This document shows positions 33,778-42,608 of a stretch of 64,000 nt of DNA, one piece after another. Under the pieces are notes generated by a model that was given only the letters and a program-made list of their open reading frames with translations, was not told where the DNA came from and ran no database searches. Location of the stretch: NCBI GenBank assembly GCA_020633555.1, contig JACKDL010000026.1, positions 18,200 through 82,199 on the forward strand. Reading direction: 5' to 3'. The translations under genes and the position numbers were made by a program. The DNA comes from Myxococcales bacterium (GTDB lineage Bacteria > Myxococcota_A > Bradymonadia > UBA7976 > UBA1532). The stretch's first letter is position 1. Every line of letters starts with the position of its first letter.

Positions 33778-35903
33778 GGGGCGCACCCCAACACCGGCTG
33801 GGCTCGGCCCGCGGGCGCCGCCTGGGCGTTGGCGTCGGCGTGCGCCGCGGCGCCCGATCCGGCGCCGCCGATCGTGATCCCGTCCGCGAAGCCCGCGGGC
33901 AGGTCGGCCAGGGCCGTGTCCACGCACAGCACCCCGATGGCGTCACCGCCGGCGCCGTTGCCGCCGGGGCCCCCCGGGTGCCCGACCCCGCCGTCCTGGC
34001 CGGGCTGAGCGTTGCTGGCCTGGCCCCGGTCGGCCAGGCCGGCGACGCCGCCTGTGCCGCCCGGCAGGCCCTCACTGCCCAGGCCGCCCGGAGCGCCCGC
34101 GCCGCCGTCACCGACGGTGGCGGTCACGCCGGTCAGGGTCAGCCCGGTGGAGTCGATGGCCAAGACCCCCAGCGCAGAGCCGCCGCCGCCGCCGGGGCGA
34201 CCACCGAAGCCGCCGCAGCCGCCCGCGCCGCCGCCGCCGCCACCCGCGCCGTATGGGCAGCTCGGGGCGGCCTCGGAGGCGCCGCCGGCGCCGGGGCGAC
34301 CGCCGATGCCCGGCAGGCCGGGCTGGCCCGTGGCGTGGGTGCGCCAGCGCTGCAGGCCGTCCAGGGCGCCACCTGGGGCGCCGGGGGCGCCCGCGCGGCG
34401 GTTCACCTCGCGCTCGGGCCAGGCCGGCCGCTCGCCGGGCGCGTTGCCTTCGCAGATGGTCGCCCGCTGCCCACCGCGGCCGCCCGGGTTCGTCTGGGCG
34501 CGGATGCCGTCCACGTCGGCGGGGCAGACCGCGCCCGGCGCGCCGTCGGCGCCGGGGAACACCGGGCCGATGGGATCGTTGGTGCTGCACGGCTGGGCGC
34601 AGCGGTTGGGGTAGCGGTCGCAGACCCGGTCGCGATCCTCCTCGCAGTCGCCGGGCGAGCGGGCGTGGACGTTCAGGCCGGGCTGGCCGTCCATGAGCAC
34701 GGGGTCGAGCTCGGCCTCGACGGGCGCGGCGTCGGCCCCGGGCACGCCGTCGCTGGCGCTGCCGACGGTGATCGCGACGTCCTCCACCACCAGGGCGGGG
34801 CTGCCGATGGCCAGCAGGCCGACGGTGTGCACGCCGGCCTGGCCGTCGTCGCTGGGGCCCGCGGGGCTGGCCGGGGCGTCGGGCACGGCCAGGTCCAGTC
34901 CCCGCACAGCGCCGCCCGTGGCGACGCCCAGGGCGGTCAAGGCCACGAGCTGGCCGGCCGCCAGGGCCTGCTCGGTGACCTCGACCCGCACGGTGGGCCG
35001 GTCGTCGCTGGGCTGGAAGAAGGGGTGGCCCGAGTAGCCGCCCCGCAGCTCGATGCCGTCGCGGAGCACCACGGGCCCCAGCACGTTGCCGCTGCCGCCG
35101 ATGATCACGAAGCGCACATCCGCCAGGGCAGCCAGATCCAGGGCGGCGGCCAGATCGTGGAAGGGGGCCAGACGCGTGCCACGCTGTTCGCCGCGGTACG
35201 CGCCGTCGACGAACAGGACGAGCTGCTCGCAGCGGCGGCCCTGGGCGTCCTCCACCGCGATCAGATCGTCGCAGGTGACGGCGCCCGTCTCGGCGTCGCA
35301 GGCGCTGGTGGCGATGCCGCAGGCCCCGCAGGGCAGCTCGGCGATGGGCACGCAGCGGTTCAGGTAGTCGCCGCGGCCGTCGGGCGAGGGGTCGCAGAAC
35401 TGCGCCTCGCAGCCGGCGCCGCAGCGACGCGGTGCGGCGTCGTCGCAGGGCTCGACCTTGCACTCGCAGGCCTCGGCGCCGCAGGTCACGGGGTCATAGG
35501 CGCACACCCCGGCGTCGCAGCGGGGCGCCCGGCAGGGCTGAGGGGTGCACTGCTCGGGCGCTTCGCAGGGGCAGCCCTCGCCCTGGCAGGCGCAGCCGGC
35601 GTCGCACTGGATGATGCCGCCGCAGCCATCGGGCCGGGGCCCGCAGTCGGTGGGCAGGCAGTCGCGGGGGACACAGGCGTCGACGGCGACCCCCTGGTCG
35701 GCGCCGCCACCGCCCTGACCACCCTGACCGCCCTCGCCGCCCTCTCCCGCGTCGGGCCCTGTCTCGCCCTGGCCCCCGTCCACCACGACGGCGCCGCCGT
35801 CGCCCCGGCGGATGGAGCCGCCCCCGCCGTCGCACGCGGGCAGGCATACCGCCAGCGCCAGGGCACCCAGGCGCCCGGCCTTCAACAGATCACCGCCGCC
35901 CAT
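33774..35903 (-). CDS. Type A lipoprotein: Cys-rich head, beta-helix motif, Gly-rich tail
   Basis: A 709-aa lipoprotein (lipobox VCLPAC, then DGGGG). Residues about 80-235 are densely Cys-rich and include CGPRPDGCGG, a repeated motif of this locus. A beta-helix entry follows: LVLFVDGAYRGEQRG, PFHDLAAALDLA, VIIGGSGNVLGPVVLRDGI, ELRGGYSGHP. The second half is a collagen/PGRS-like Gly-rich region (GAGGGGGGAGGCGGFGG, GAPGGLGSEGLPGG) interrupted by short beta strands such as LGVLAIDSTGLTLTGVTATV. It ends with an Ala-rich tail. It is probably a surface-exposed fibrous protein. Its start lies one base after the stop of the giant upstream gene, and its stop overlaps the next start. Paralogue: 42609-44693. 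Confidence 0.72.
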   Translation of the reverse strand: MGGGDLLKAGRLGALALAVCLPACDGGGGSIRRGDGGAVVVDGGQGETGPDAGEGGEGGQGGQGGGGADQGVAVDACVPRDCLPTDCGPRPDGCGGIIQCDAGCACQGEGCPCEAPEQCTPQPCRAPRCDAGVCAYDPVTCGAEACECKVEPCDDAAPRRCGAGCEAQFCDPSPDGRGDYLNRCVPIAELPCGACGIATSACDAETGAVTCDDLIAVEDAQGRRCEQLVLFVDGAYRGEQRGTRLAPFHDLAAALDLAALADVRFVIIGGSGNVLGPVVLRDGIELRGGYSGHPFFQPSDDRPTVRVEVTEQALAAGQLVALTALGVATGGAVRGLDLAVPDAPASPAGPSDDGQAGVHTVGLLAIGSPALVVEDVAITVGSASDGVPGADAAPVEAELDPVLMDGQPGLNVHARSPGDCEEDRDRVCDRYPNRCAQPCSTNDPIGPVFPGADGAPGAVCPADVDGIRAQTNPGGRGGQRATICEGNAPGERPAWPEREVNRRAGAPGAPGGALDGLQRWRTHATGQPGLPGIGGRPGAGGASEAAPSCPYGAGGGGGGAGGCGGFGGRPGGGGGSALGVLAIDSTGLTLTGVTATVGDGGAGAPGGLGSEGLPGGTGGVAGLADRGQASNAQPGQDGGVGHPGGPGGNGAGGDAIGVLCVDTALADLPAGFADGITIGGAGSGAAAHADANAQAAPAGRAQPVLGCAP

Positions 35904-35904
35904 G

Positions 35905-38900
35905 TCAGAGCCCCCCGGCGACGGACACATAGTCCAGCCGCAACAGAATGTCTTCGATGCCCGTCAGCACCAGACCATCCCGACCCTCGCCCGCCAGGCT
36001 CTCGGCGGGGATGTACAGCGTGAAGTCGCCGTACAGACCGCGGCCCGCCAGCTCCTCGCTGGCGCCTTGGGCGTAGCGCTCGTCCTCCAGCTCGGCGCGG
36101 CTGATGCCCAGCCGAGCCTGGATGCGGGCGGCGGTGTAGCCGGTGTCTTCGCCCAGGGCCCCGGGGGCCTCGGGCGAGGCGTCGTAGGCCAGCGGATCCA
36201 GGAACAGGTTGCGGCTGGGCCGGGTGCTGGCGGTCTGCAGCTCGCCGGGCTCACCGCCGCAGCGCTGGCTGTGGAAGGTGTTGCGCTTGCGCACCACCAG
36301 CCGCGAGAGGGTGCTCTCGCCCACGGCGGCCCCGTCGCCCAGCACCGAGGCGTTCACCGACCACAGCCGCTCGGCGCAGTCGGTGCCCGTGAGCAGGGGC
36401 ACGTCCACCGGGCCCGCGGCGCTGGCCGTGGCGGGCATGATGTTGAAGGGGATCTCCTGGCCCCGGTACTGCCCGCTGGCGTCGTACACCGCGAACTGCG
36501 GGGCGGCCAGCCAGCGGCCGAAGCGCTCGGCCGGCGTGAGCTGATGCCAGCCAGCGCCCAGGGCGCTGCGGTCGGCCACCTGCAGCAGGTGCTCGCGCAG
36601 GCTCACCACCTGCACCAGATCCGTGGGCGAGGCGCCGTTGACTGTGCCGGTGACCACCCGGTTGCGCAGGTCGTCCAGCACCTGCTCGAGCTGCACCGGG
36701 TGGGTGGCCCGCAGGATGTCGGCGCGGTAGGGCAGGCTGGCCTGGAACTCGTACTCGGCCGCCAGCAGCGACAGATACAGCCCCCGCTTCGCCAGCCGCA
36801 GGGTGCGCTCGTAGCGGTCGAAGTGCTCGCCGATCCAGAAGTCGGTGTTCAGGGGCGACAGGGTGCGCGCCCGCTCGGCCTCCAGCGACAGGTGGCCCTC
36901 CAGCAGCAGCCCGTCCAGGGTCACCTTCAGGTTGTTGAACTCCACGAGCTGCCGGGTGAACTCCAGGCTGGCCTGCTTGATCTTCAGGGCCGCGGTCTGG
37001 GCGCCCACCATGTGCACGCTGGCGTCGTTCACGCAGGCAGCCACCTCGGCCTGAGCCTGGATGGCGGCCTTGGCGGCCTCGAACTCGGTCTGGGCGCGGC
37101 CCATCTCGCGGTCGAGGACGGCGATGGCCGCCTTGGGGATTGCCGTCAGCGCGCCGATGGCGGCGCCGATGTTCAGGCTGTTCCCGCTGAAGATCCCGCT
37201 GGCCTCCTTGGCGGCCTCCAGGGCGATGAGGGCCAGGTTGGCGGCCAGCTTGGCGTCGGCCATGGCGCCCATGGCGGCCCGGTGGGCGGCGCCGAGCGCG
37301 GCGATGCTGTCGTAGGCCTCGGCGATGATCTCACAGCCCTGCATGGCCACGTCGAAGGCCGCCACCATGTCGTCCAGTTCGGCGCGGGCGATGCGCACGT
37401 CGAAGCGGGCCAGCTCGACGGCCAGGGCCACCTCGCCCAGCGCGCCGCGGTAGCACTCCGGGCGCACGCCGGCGGCGGCCACGATGCCCGCCGTGCACTC
37501 CCCCCGGTAGCAGGCCATGCCCACCGGGCACCCGTCGGGCAGATCGCACACGGCGTCGCCGTCGGTGGGGCGTACCCGCTCCACCACCGACCGGCGGTGG
37601 GCGCAGGCCCGGTACACCTCGGGCAGCAGGCTGGCGGGGGTGTCGTCGGCCAGGTTCAGGTTCAGCGTGCGCAGCACGGGCAGGTGGATGCGGTGGGCGC
37701 TGGTGGCCCCGTCCAGGGTCGCCGTGAAGTCCACCGTCACATCGTCCAGGCCCGCGTCGCCCCACTCGATGGCGGTGATCTGCAGCTTGTCGAAGCCGTC
37801 CTCGGCCATGATCTTCAGGCCCACGGCGTCCACCATCGCGTCCGCGGCGGGGTCGCCCAGGCTGGCGGCTTCGCCCACCCGCTCCCGCAGGCGGTGGGCC
37901 ACACAGATGCGCTCGGCCACCTCGGCGGACGTCAGGGTGGCTGCCGTCTCTTCGGCCGTGGGCCGGCAAGGCGGCTGCACGTCATCGGCCAGGTAGCAGT
38001 CGTTGGCGTCGATCTGATCCCACTGTTCGAGGATGTCGAAGGCGATCCAGTCGGGGTCCAGACACAGCCCGATGATCTGTTCGCCGTACAGCCGGTTGAT
38101 GTCCATCAGCCGGCGGTCCTGCTCCAGGGCCAGCCGGGCCTCGCGCACGTCGCGCTCGCGGGCCGCCAGGTAGGCCCCGCGCACGTCGGTGAGCGCCTCG
38201 CGGGTGCGCTCGATGAGCCGCGGCACGATGGGCCGGGCGTCGGCAGGCTGGCCCAGCAGGTAGTCGCTGAGGGCCGAGAAGCGGTCGCCGGGCCCCACCT
38301 GATCGCCCACCCGATACAGGGGCAGGTCGGTGTCTTCGATGCCGAGGGGGTTCGCGCCCGTGCGCAGATCGCGCACCGCCGCCAGGCTGCGGCGCATGGC
38401 GGCCCCGTACGCCTGGCGGGCCAGATCCCACTCGGCGTCCCAGGGCGGCGCGCCCAGGGTGCGGGCCTGGGTGTACAGCCCGTGCGCCAGCGCCAGCGCC
38501 ACCAGGCTGCGGCGGGTGAGCGCGCCGTAGGTGGCCTCCACCTCACTGAACGCGCGCAGCCCGGCCTGGGCCTCGCGCACCAGCGCCGTGAAGGCGTCGA
38601 GCTGGGTCACCAGGCTGTCCAGCAGCGTCACCGGCAGGCCCAGGGCCTGCACCTGGGTGCGTACGGGACGGTCGGGGTCCAGGCCCGCCACGCCGGCGGG
38701 GAAGAGGCGGGTGCGGTAGTCGGGCTCGGCCAGCACCTCCGGGGGCATCACCACCAGCGGCGCGGCCACCCGCGGGTGGAAGAGCAGGGCCCAGCCGTCC
38801 AGGCTGACCTCCAGGCCCTCGCGGGCGGTGAGGCCCACCGCCTGGCCGTCGTTCAGGATGGCCTCGAGCCGCCGGCTGCGGCCGGGCTCGCGGGCCAGGA

Positions 38901-40518
38901 AGTCGTGGACGGCCAGCCACTGCTGCAGCAGCCGGTGGGCCAACGCACTGGCGGTGAAGTCGGGGTCGGTGGGCCCCTCCTCGCCGGGGTCGTGCAGGGC
39001 GCGGTCGCGGTCGCGGGCCAGGGCCTCGGCCAGGGCGGTGACCACCCGGGCCGGGTGGACGCAGCGCTCGCCGGCGCCGGCCGCGAGCTCGGCGGCGCAG
39101 GCGGCCAGATCGGCCTGCAGCTCGAGCTGCGTGCGCTGCACCAGCGGGAAGGCGGCGCCGCCGCTGGTGGCGTCCGGGCCGGCGCAGGCCAGGTCGCCCG
39201 CGGGCCGGTAGTCACCCTCGGCGTCCTGGGCCAGGCGTGCCTGGAAGGCCCCGCCGGGGCAGATCACCGAGGCCACCCGGGCGGGCGCGTCGGCGCCGCT
39301 GGCCAGGGCGGCGTCCTCCAGCGCGAGAGGGGTCTGCACGGCGTCGTCGGGCAGGTCCGGCACGGGCTCGGGGCTGGCGCGCACGGCGACGTCGGCGGGC
39401 ACGTCGCCCACCCGGGTCAGGTCGAGCTGCCACTGAATGTACGGGGCGCGGCGGGCGGTGGTCAGGCCCACGAACAGGGCGCGGTAGCTCACCGACAGGG
39501 CCGTGCCCCGCCAGGTGGCGCGGGTGATCTCGCCGCGCACGCCCACGGGCTGATCCGACACCGGGAAGGGGTGGGGCTCGGTGACGCCCGCCCAGTCCCC
39601 CTGGTTGTCGGCCTGCAGCAGGCCGGCGGTGGCGGCCGGGAACAGAGTGCCGAAGTCGTCCTCGAAGCGCGCCGGCAGGCGGGCCGGGTCCGCGGCGTCG
39701 GCGAACAGGTAGGCGCGCACCGGCACCCGCAGCGCGCTCAAGTCCTCAGGGAGCGCCAGATCGGCGGTGCGGGCGTCCAGGCCGGCGCCCACCGGGCGCG
39801 CGATGCCGCGGTACTCGCCCGCCCGCGCGAACCCCTGGGGGGGTGCCACGGCGGGCAGGGTCAGCGCCACGATGGCCCGCCGCCCGGCGTAGTGCAGGGT
39901 CAGGTCACCGCGCAGGTCGGCCATGCCCCGGGGCTGGGTGGTGCGCACCCGCATCTGCAGGGGCACCCCCGGGGGCTGCTGCGCCAGGTTCACCAGGCAG
40001 TCGGCCTCGAAGTCGTCCTGGGGCGTACACGCCACCTCGAAGGGCGCGCTGGCGGTGACCCGCACCACACCCACGGGCCCTTCCACCGGGGTCACGTGCA
40101 CGGCCACCGGCACGTCCACGCTCAGCAGGTCCAGCTCGCGGCGGCTGAAGGCCAGGCGGCCCAGCTCAGCGGGCACGCCCTCGGCGCTCAGCCCGTCCAC
40201 GCCGGCCTGGCCCTCACAGCGACCGTACAGATCGCAGCCCCCGCCGGCGCAGTGCTCGTCGTCGGTGCAGGTGGCGTTGCACCGCCCCAGGCTGCAGTGG
40301 CTGCCACAGGGGCAGTCCTGGTCCAGGTTGCAGGGCATGGCCCGGGCGATGAGCGCGGGATCGGGGGTGCAGGTCAGGGCTTGCACCCGGGCGTCGTCCT
40401 CGGGGCCGCCGTCGGCGGTGGGGCCCGGCTGGCCGCCGCCGCCGCCGCCGCCATCATCACAGGCGGTCAGCAGGGAGGCGCACAGAAAGCCAAGAAGAAT
40501 CAGTGTGTTCCAGCGCAT
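35905..40518 (-). CDS. Giant lipoprotein, type C, second copy
   Basis: A 1,537-aa paralogue of the 1,519-aa protein with the same plan: lipobox SLLTAC, CDDGGGG, and Cys-rich head (CNLDQDCPCGSHC). A beta-rich part follows, then NPLGIEDTDLPLYRVGDQ near residue 720 with a following helix IVPRLIERTREALTDVRGAY. The two share INRLYGEQIIGLC exactly. Long helices span about 1023-1249 (VEFNNLKVTLDGLLLEGHL is nearly identical in both), and the beta-rich end contains LLTGTDCAERLWSVNASVLG and IEDILLRLDYVSVAGGL. ATG 40518 shares one base with the stop of the preceding type B gene (TGATG). Tethered lipoprotein forms of TcA-like proteins are not something I know, so the function is open. Confidence 0.7.
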   Translation of the reverse strand: MRWNTLILLGFLCASLLTACDDGGGGGGGQPGPTADGGPEDDARVQALTCTPDPALIARAMPCNLDQDCPCGSHCSLGRCNATCTDDEHCAGGGCDLYGRCEGQAGVDGLSAEGVPAELGRLAFSRRELDLLSVDVPVAVHVTPVEGPVGVVRVTASAPFEVACTPQDDFEADCLVNLAQQPPGVPLQMRVRTTQPRGMADLRGDLTLHYAGRRAIVALTLPAVAPPQGFARAGEYRGIARPVGAGLDARTADLALPEDLSALRVPVRAYLFADAADPARLPARFEDDFGTLFPAATAGLLQADNQGDWAGVTEPHPFPVSDQPVGVRGEITRATWRGTALSVSYRALFVGLTTARRAPYIQWQLDLTRVGDVPADVAVRASPEPVPDLPDDAVQTPLALEDAALASGADAPARVASVICPGGAFQARLAQDAEGDYRPAGDLACAGPDATSGGAAFPLVQRTQLELQADLAACAAELAAGAGERCVHPARVVTALAEALARDRDRALHDPGEEGPTDPDFTASALAHRLLQQWLAVHDFLAREPGRSRRLEAILNDGQAVGLTAREGLEVSLDGWALLFHPRVAAPLVVMPPEVLAEPDYRTRLFPAGVAGLDPDRPVRTQVQALGLPVTLLDSLVTQLDAFTALVREAQAGLRAFSEVEATYGALTRRSLVALALAHGLYTQARTLGAPPWDAEWDLARQAYGAAMRRSLAAVRDLRTGANPLGIEDTDLPLYRVGDQVGPGDRFSALSDYLLGQPADARPIVPRLIERTREALTDVRGAYLAARERDVREARLALEQDRRLMDINRLYGEQIIGLCLDPDWIAFDILEQWDQIDANDCYLADDVQPPCRPTAEETAATLTSAEVAERICVAHRLRERVGEAASLGDPAADAMVDAVGLKIMAEDGFDKLQITAIEWGDAGLDDVTVDFTATLDGATSAHRIHLPVLRTLNLNLADDTPASLLPEVYRACAHRRSVVERVRPTDGDAVCDLPDGCPVGMACYRGECTAGIVAAAGVRPECYRGALGEVALAVELARFDVRIARAELDDMVAAFDVAMQGCEIIAEAYDSIAALGAAHRAAMGAMADAKLAANLALIALEAAKEASGIFSGNSLNIGAAIGALTAIPKAAIAVLDREMGRAQTEFEAAKAAIQAQAEVAACVNDASVHMVGAQTAALKIKQASLEFTRQLVEFNNLKVTLDGLLLEGHLSLEAERARTLSPLNTDFWIGEHFDRYERTLRLAKRGLYLSLLAAEYEFQASLPYRADILRATHPVQLEQVLDDLRNRVVTGTVNGASPTDLVQVVSLREHLLQVADRSALGAGWHQLTPAERFGRWLAAPQFAVYDASGQYRGQEIPFNIMPATASAAGPVDVPLLTGTDCAERLWSVNASVLGDGAAVGESTLSRLVVRKRNTFHSQRCGGEPGELQTASTRPSRNLFLDPLAYDASPEAPGALGEDTGYTAARIQARLGISRAELEDERYAQGASEELAGRGLYGDFTLYIPAESLAGEGRDGLVLTGIEDILLRLDYVSVAGGL

Positions 40519-42502
40519 CAGTCGCACCCTCGCACCCAGCTCGAGGGCCCCGGCGGGGCGGGCTGCCCCTCGCCGTCGGCGCCCAGGCCGCCCAGCGCGG
40601 CGCTCAGCTCGGGCAGGGCCTGCACGTCGGGCCCGCCGTTGTGGCACTGCACGGCGACGGCGCCGCCGCCCGCGCCGTTGCCGCCGTGCCCGCCCGGGCC
40701 GCCGGGCACACCGTCCTGGCCGCGGGTGGGGTCGATGTAGTGAGGGGCCCCGCCGCCGGGCAGGCCACCGCGGCCGCCAGGGGCCCCTTCGCCGCTGGGG
40801 CCACCGGGCGCCCCTGGCCGCCGGGACCGGCCGCGAAGCGCCCGCGGGTGATCTGCAGCCCCGGCGACTCCACCATGAACAGCGCGAAGGTCCAGCCGCC
40901 GCCCTGGCCGCCCTGACCGCCCTGGCCACCGCAGCCGCCCGCACCGCCGCCGCCGCCCGAGGCGCCGAGCGCGCAGCCCTCAGGGCGGATGCCGCCGTGG
41001 CCGCCGCGCCCGCCCGCGCCATGGGCGCCCACCCAGCCAGGTTGGCCGTCGCCGGCGCTGGCCCACCAGCCCTCGGCCGTGACCTGGCCGCCGGGCTCGC
41101 CGGGGGCGCCCACCAGCGGGCCCTCGCGCGGCACGGCGGGCAGCCCGGGATCGCCGGGGATGGGGCCGGGGCAGGTGTAGCGCCCCGAGCCGCCCCGACC
41201 GCCGGCCGGGCTGCGCTGCTCGTCGTGGCACAGGGTGCCTGCGCCGCCCTCGCCGCCCAGCACCTCGCCCACGTCCTCGGGGTCGCACAGGTACTCGTCG
41301 TTGCCGGCGTTGCACCAGTCGCCGGTGACGATGGCGCCCGCGTCGCGGCCGATCTGGCCGCGCATGTCGGCGTCGCGGTCCCGACCGGGCTCGCCGGCCT
41401 CGCCGGGCAGGCCGTCGCCGCCGTGGCCCACCTCGACGTCCACGTCCACCAGCATCAGCCCGGGGGCCCGCAGGGCGCGGATCCCGTAGGCCGTGACCCC
41501 GCCCTCGCGGCGCAGATCCGGGGTGCGGACGATGACGTTCGACAGCAGCGTGGGCCGCTCGATGTCCACGGCGTCCACGGCCACCAGGCGGCCGTCGGCG
41601 ATGTGCACGGGATCCACCTCCACCCGCGGGCGCAGGGCGCCCGTGGGCCGGAAGTCGGGGCCACGGGTGTAGCCGCCGTAGATGCTCACGCCGTCCTGCA
41701 CCTGGAAGGGCGCGGTGAACGTGGGCGCGCCGCCGATGACCACGCCGCGAACGTTGCGGGCGGCGGCCGCGGCGATGGCCTCGTTCAGGCTGCGGAAGGG
41801 GGCCTCCCGGCTCCCATCGCCGGGGCCGTCATCATAGTCGGCGTCCACATACACGAAGGTGCTGCCGTCGCGGGTGCTGTCACACTCCACCTCGGCGGGG
41901 TCGAGCCCGGGCAGGGTGATGTCGGTGCACACCGGCACGCCGGCCACTGCGTCGCAGCGCTCGCGGCCCAGATCGCACAGGCCACAGGGCTGCTCGGGGG
42001 GCCCCACGCAGGCGTTGCCGAACACGATGCGGCCGGCCACCACCTCGGGGGTGGGATCGCAGTAGTCCGTGGGGCAGGCGTTCAGGCCGCAGGGCCGGGG
42101 GGCCTCGTCGGGGCAGTCGCCGTCCAGGCAGCGGCAGACCTGGCCCCCGCAGGTGATGGGCGTGTACTGGCACGCGCCGCCTTCACATCCCAGCGGGATC
42201 GCGCAGGGGCGCGGCGGGCAGTCAGCGCCGAACTGCGCGGGATCACAGGAGCAAATGCCGCAGTCCAGCACGCCGCCGCAGCCGTCTTCCAGGGCGCCGC
42301 ATGCGTCAGCCGGGCATGCCAGCGGCACGCAGGCGTCGGCCGCGCCGCCATCGGCGGGGGCCCCCCCGCTGCCGCCGCCCCCCTCGCCGCCCGCACCGCC
42401 GCCGTCCAGCATGCCGCCATCGCCCGCGGCGCCGGGATCGCCGCCGCCGCCGTCACACGCGCACACGGCCGCCGTCAGCAGCGCGATCCAGACAACTCTC
42501 AT
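40518..42502 (-). CDS. Type B lipoprotein, interrupted by a one-base frameshift
   Basis: About 661 aa when corrected. Lipobox AAVCAC, then DGGGGD and a Gly linker. A Cys-rich head has CGALEDGCGGVLDCGIC. The beta-helix entry is STFVYVDADYDDGPGDGS, PFRSLNEAIAAAAA, VVIGGAPTFTAPFQVQDGV, SIYGGYTRGPDF. Gly-rich sequence follows (GASGGGGGAGGCGGQGG). The frame breaks in a G-run at 40811-40814: adding one G restores GAPGGPSGEGAPGG and joins the end at 40518 (SSWVRGCD). Without it the chain runs into Ala/Pro-rich nonsense. The total length of 1,985 nt, one short of a multiple of three, agrees. A sequencing or assembly error is as likely as a real mutation. ATG 42502 has a hairpin just upstream. Confidence 0.7.
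40811..40814 (-). other. Frameshift site in the 40518-42502 gene (G-run one base short)
   Basis: On the coding strand the run reads CAGGGGCGC. A fifth G would continue the Gly-rich frame into the downstream segment that shares its end (GCD, TGATG junction) with the paralogue at 44693. The short run is either a homopolymer error or slippage. Confidence 0.65.
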
Positions 42503-42511
42503 GGGAACCCC

Positions 42512-42528
42512 CCGGCGATGGTCGCCGG
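42512..42528 (-). promoter_or_regulatory. Hairpin at the start of the type B gene
   Basis: CCGGCGA, three-base loop, TCGCCGG: a perfect 7-bp stem ending nine bases before ATG 42502. It overlaps or borders the G-rich ribosome-binding region (ggggggtt). A second dyad, GCAAC-C-GTTGC, lies at 42559-42569. This 106-base gap is the only sizeable space inside the lipoprotein run, so it may hold an internal promoter or a translation control element. No clear -35/-10 pair was seen. Confidence 0.4.
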
Positions 42529-42608
42529 AGGGAGCAAAACAGACGGGCCCGAGGGGCTGCAACCGTTGCGTCCCGGTCACTGGAAACCCTGTCAGGCTTC
42601 GGGTCGGC

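Noticed and set aside
29563..34008. A 1,481-codon open frame on the + strand opposite the giant lipoprotein
   Set aside because: It mirrors the minus-strand genes and has no recognisable domain; long antisense frames are expected at this GC content.
35812..40740. A 1,642-codon open frame on the + strand opposite the second giant lipoprotein
   Set aside because: It has an Arg/Gly/His/Gln-rich composition typical of antisense frames, while the minus strand has lipobox, Cys motifs and clear paralogy.
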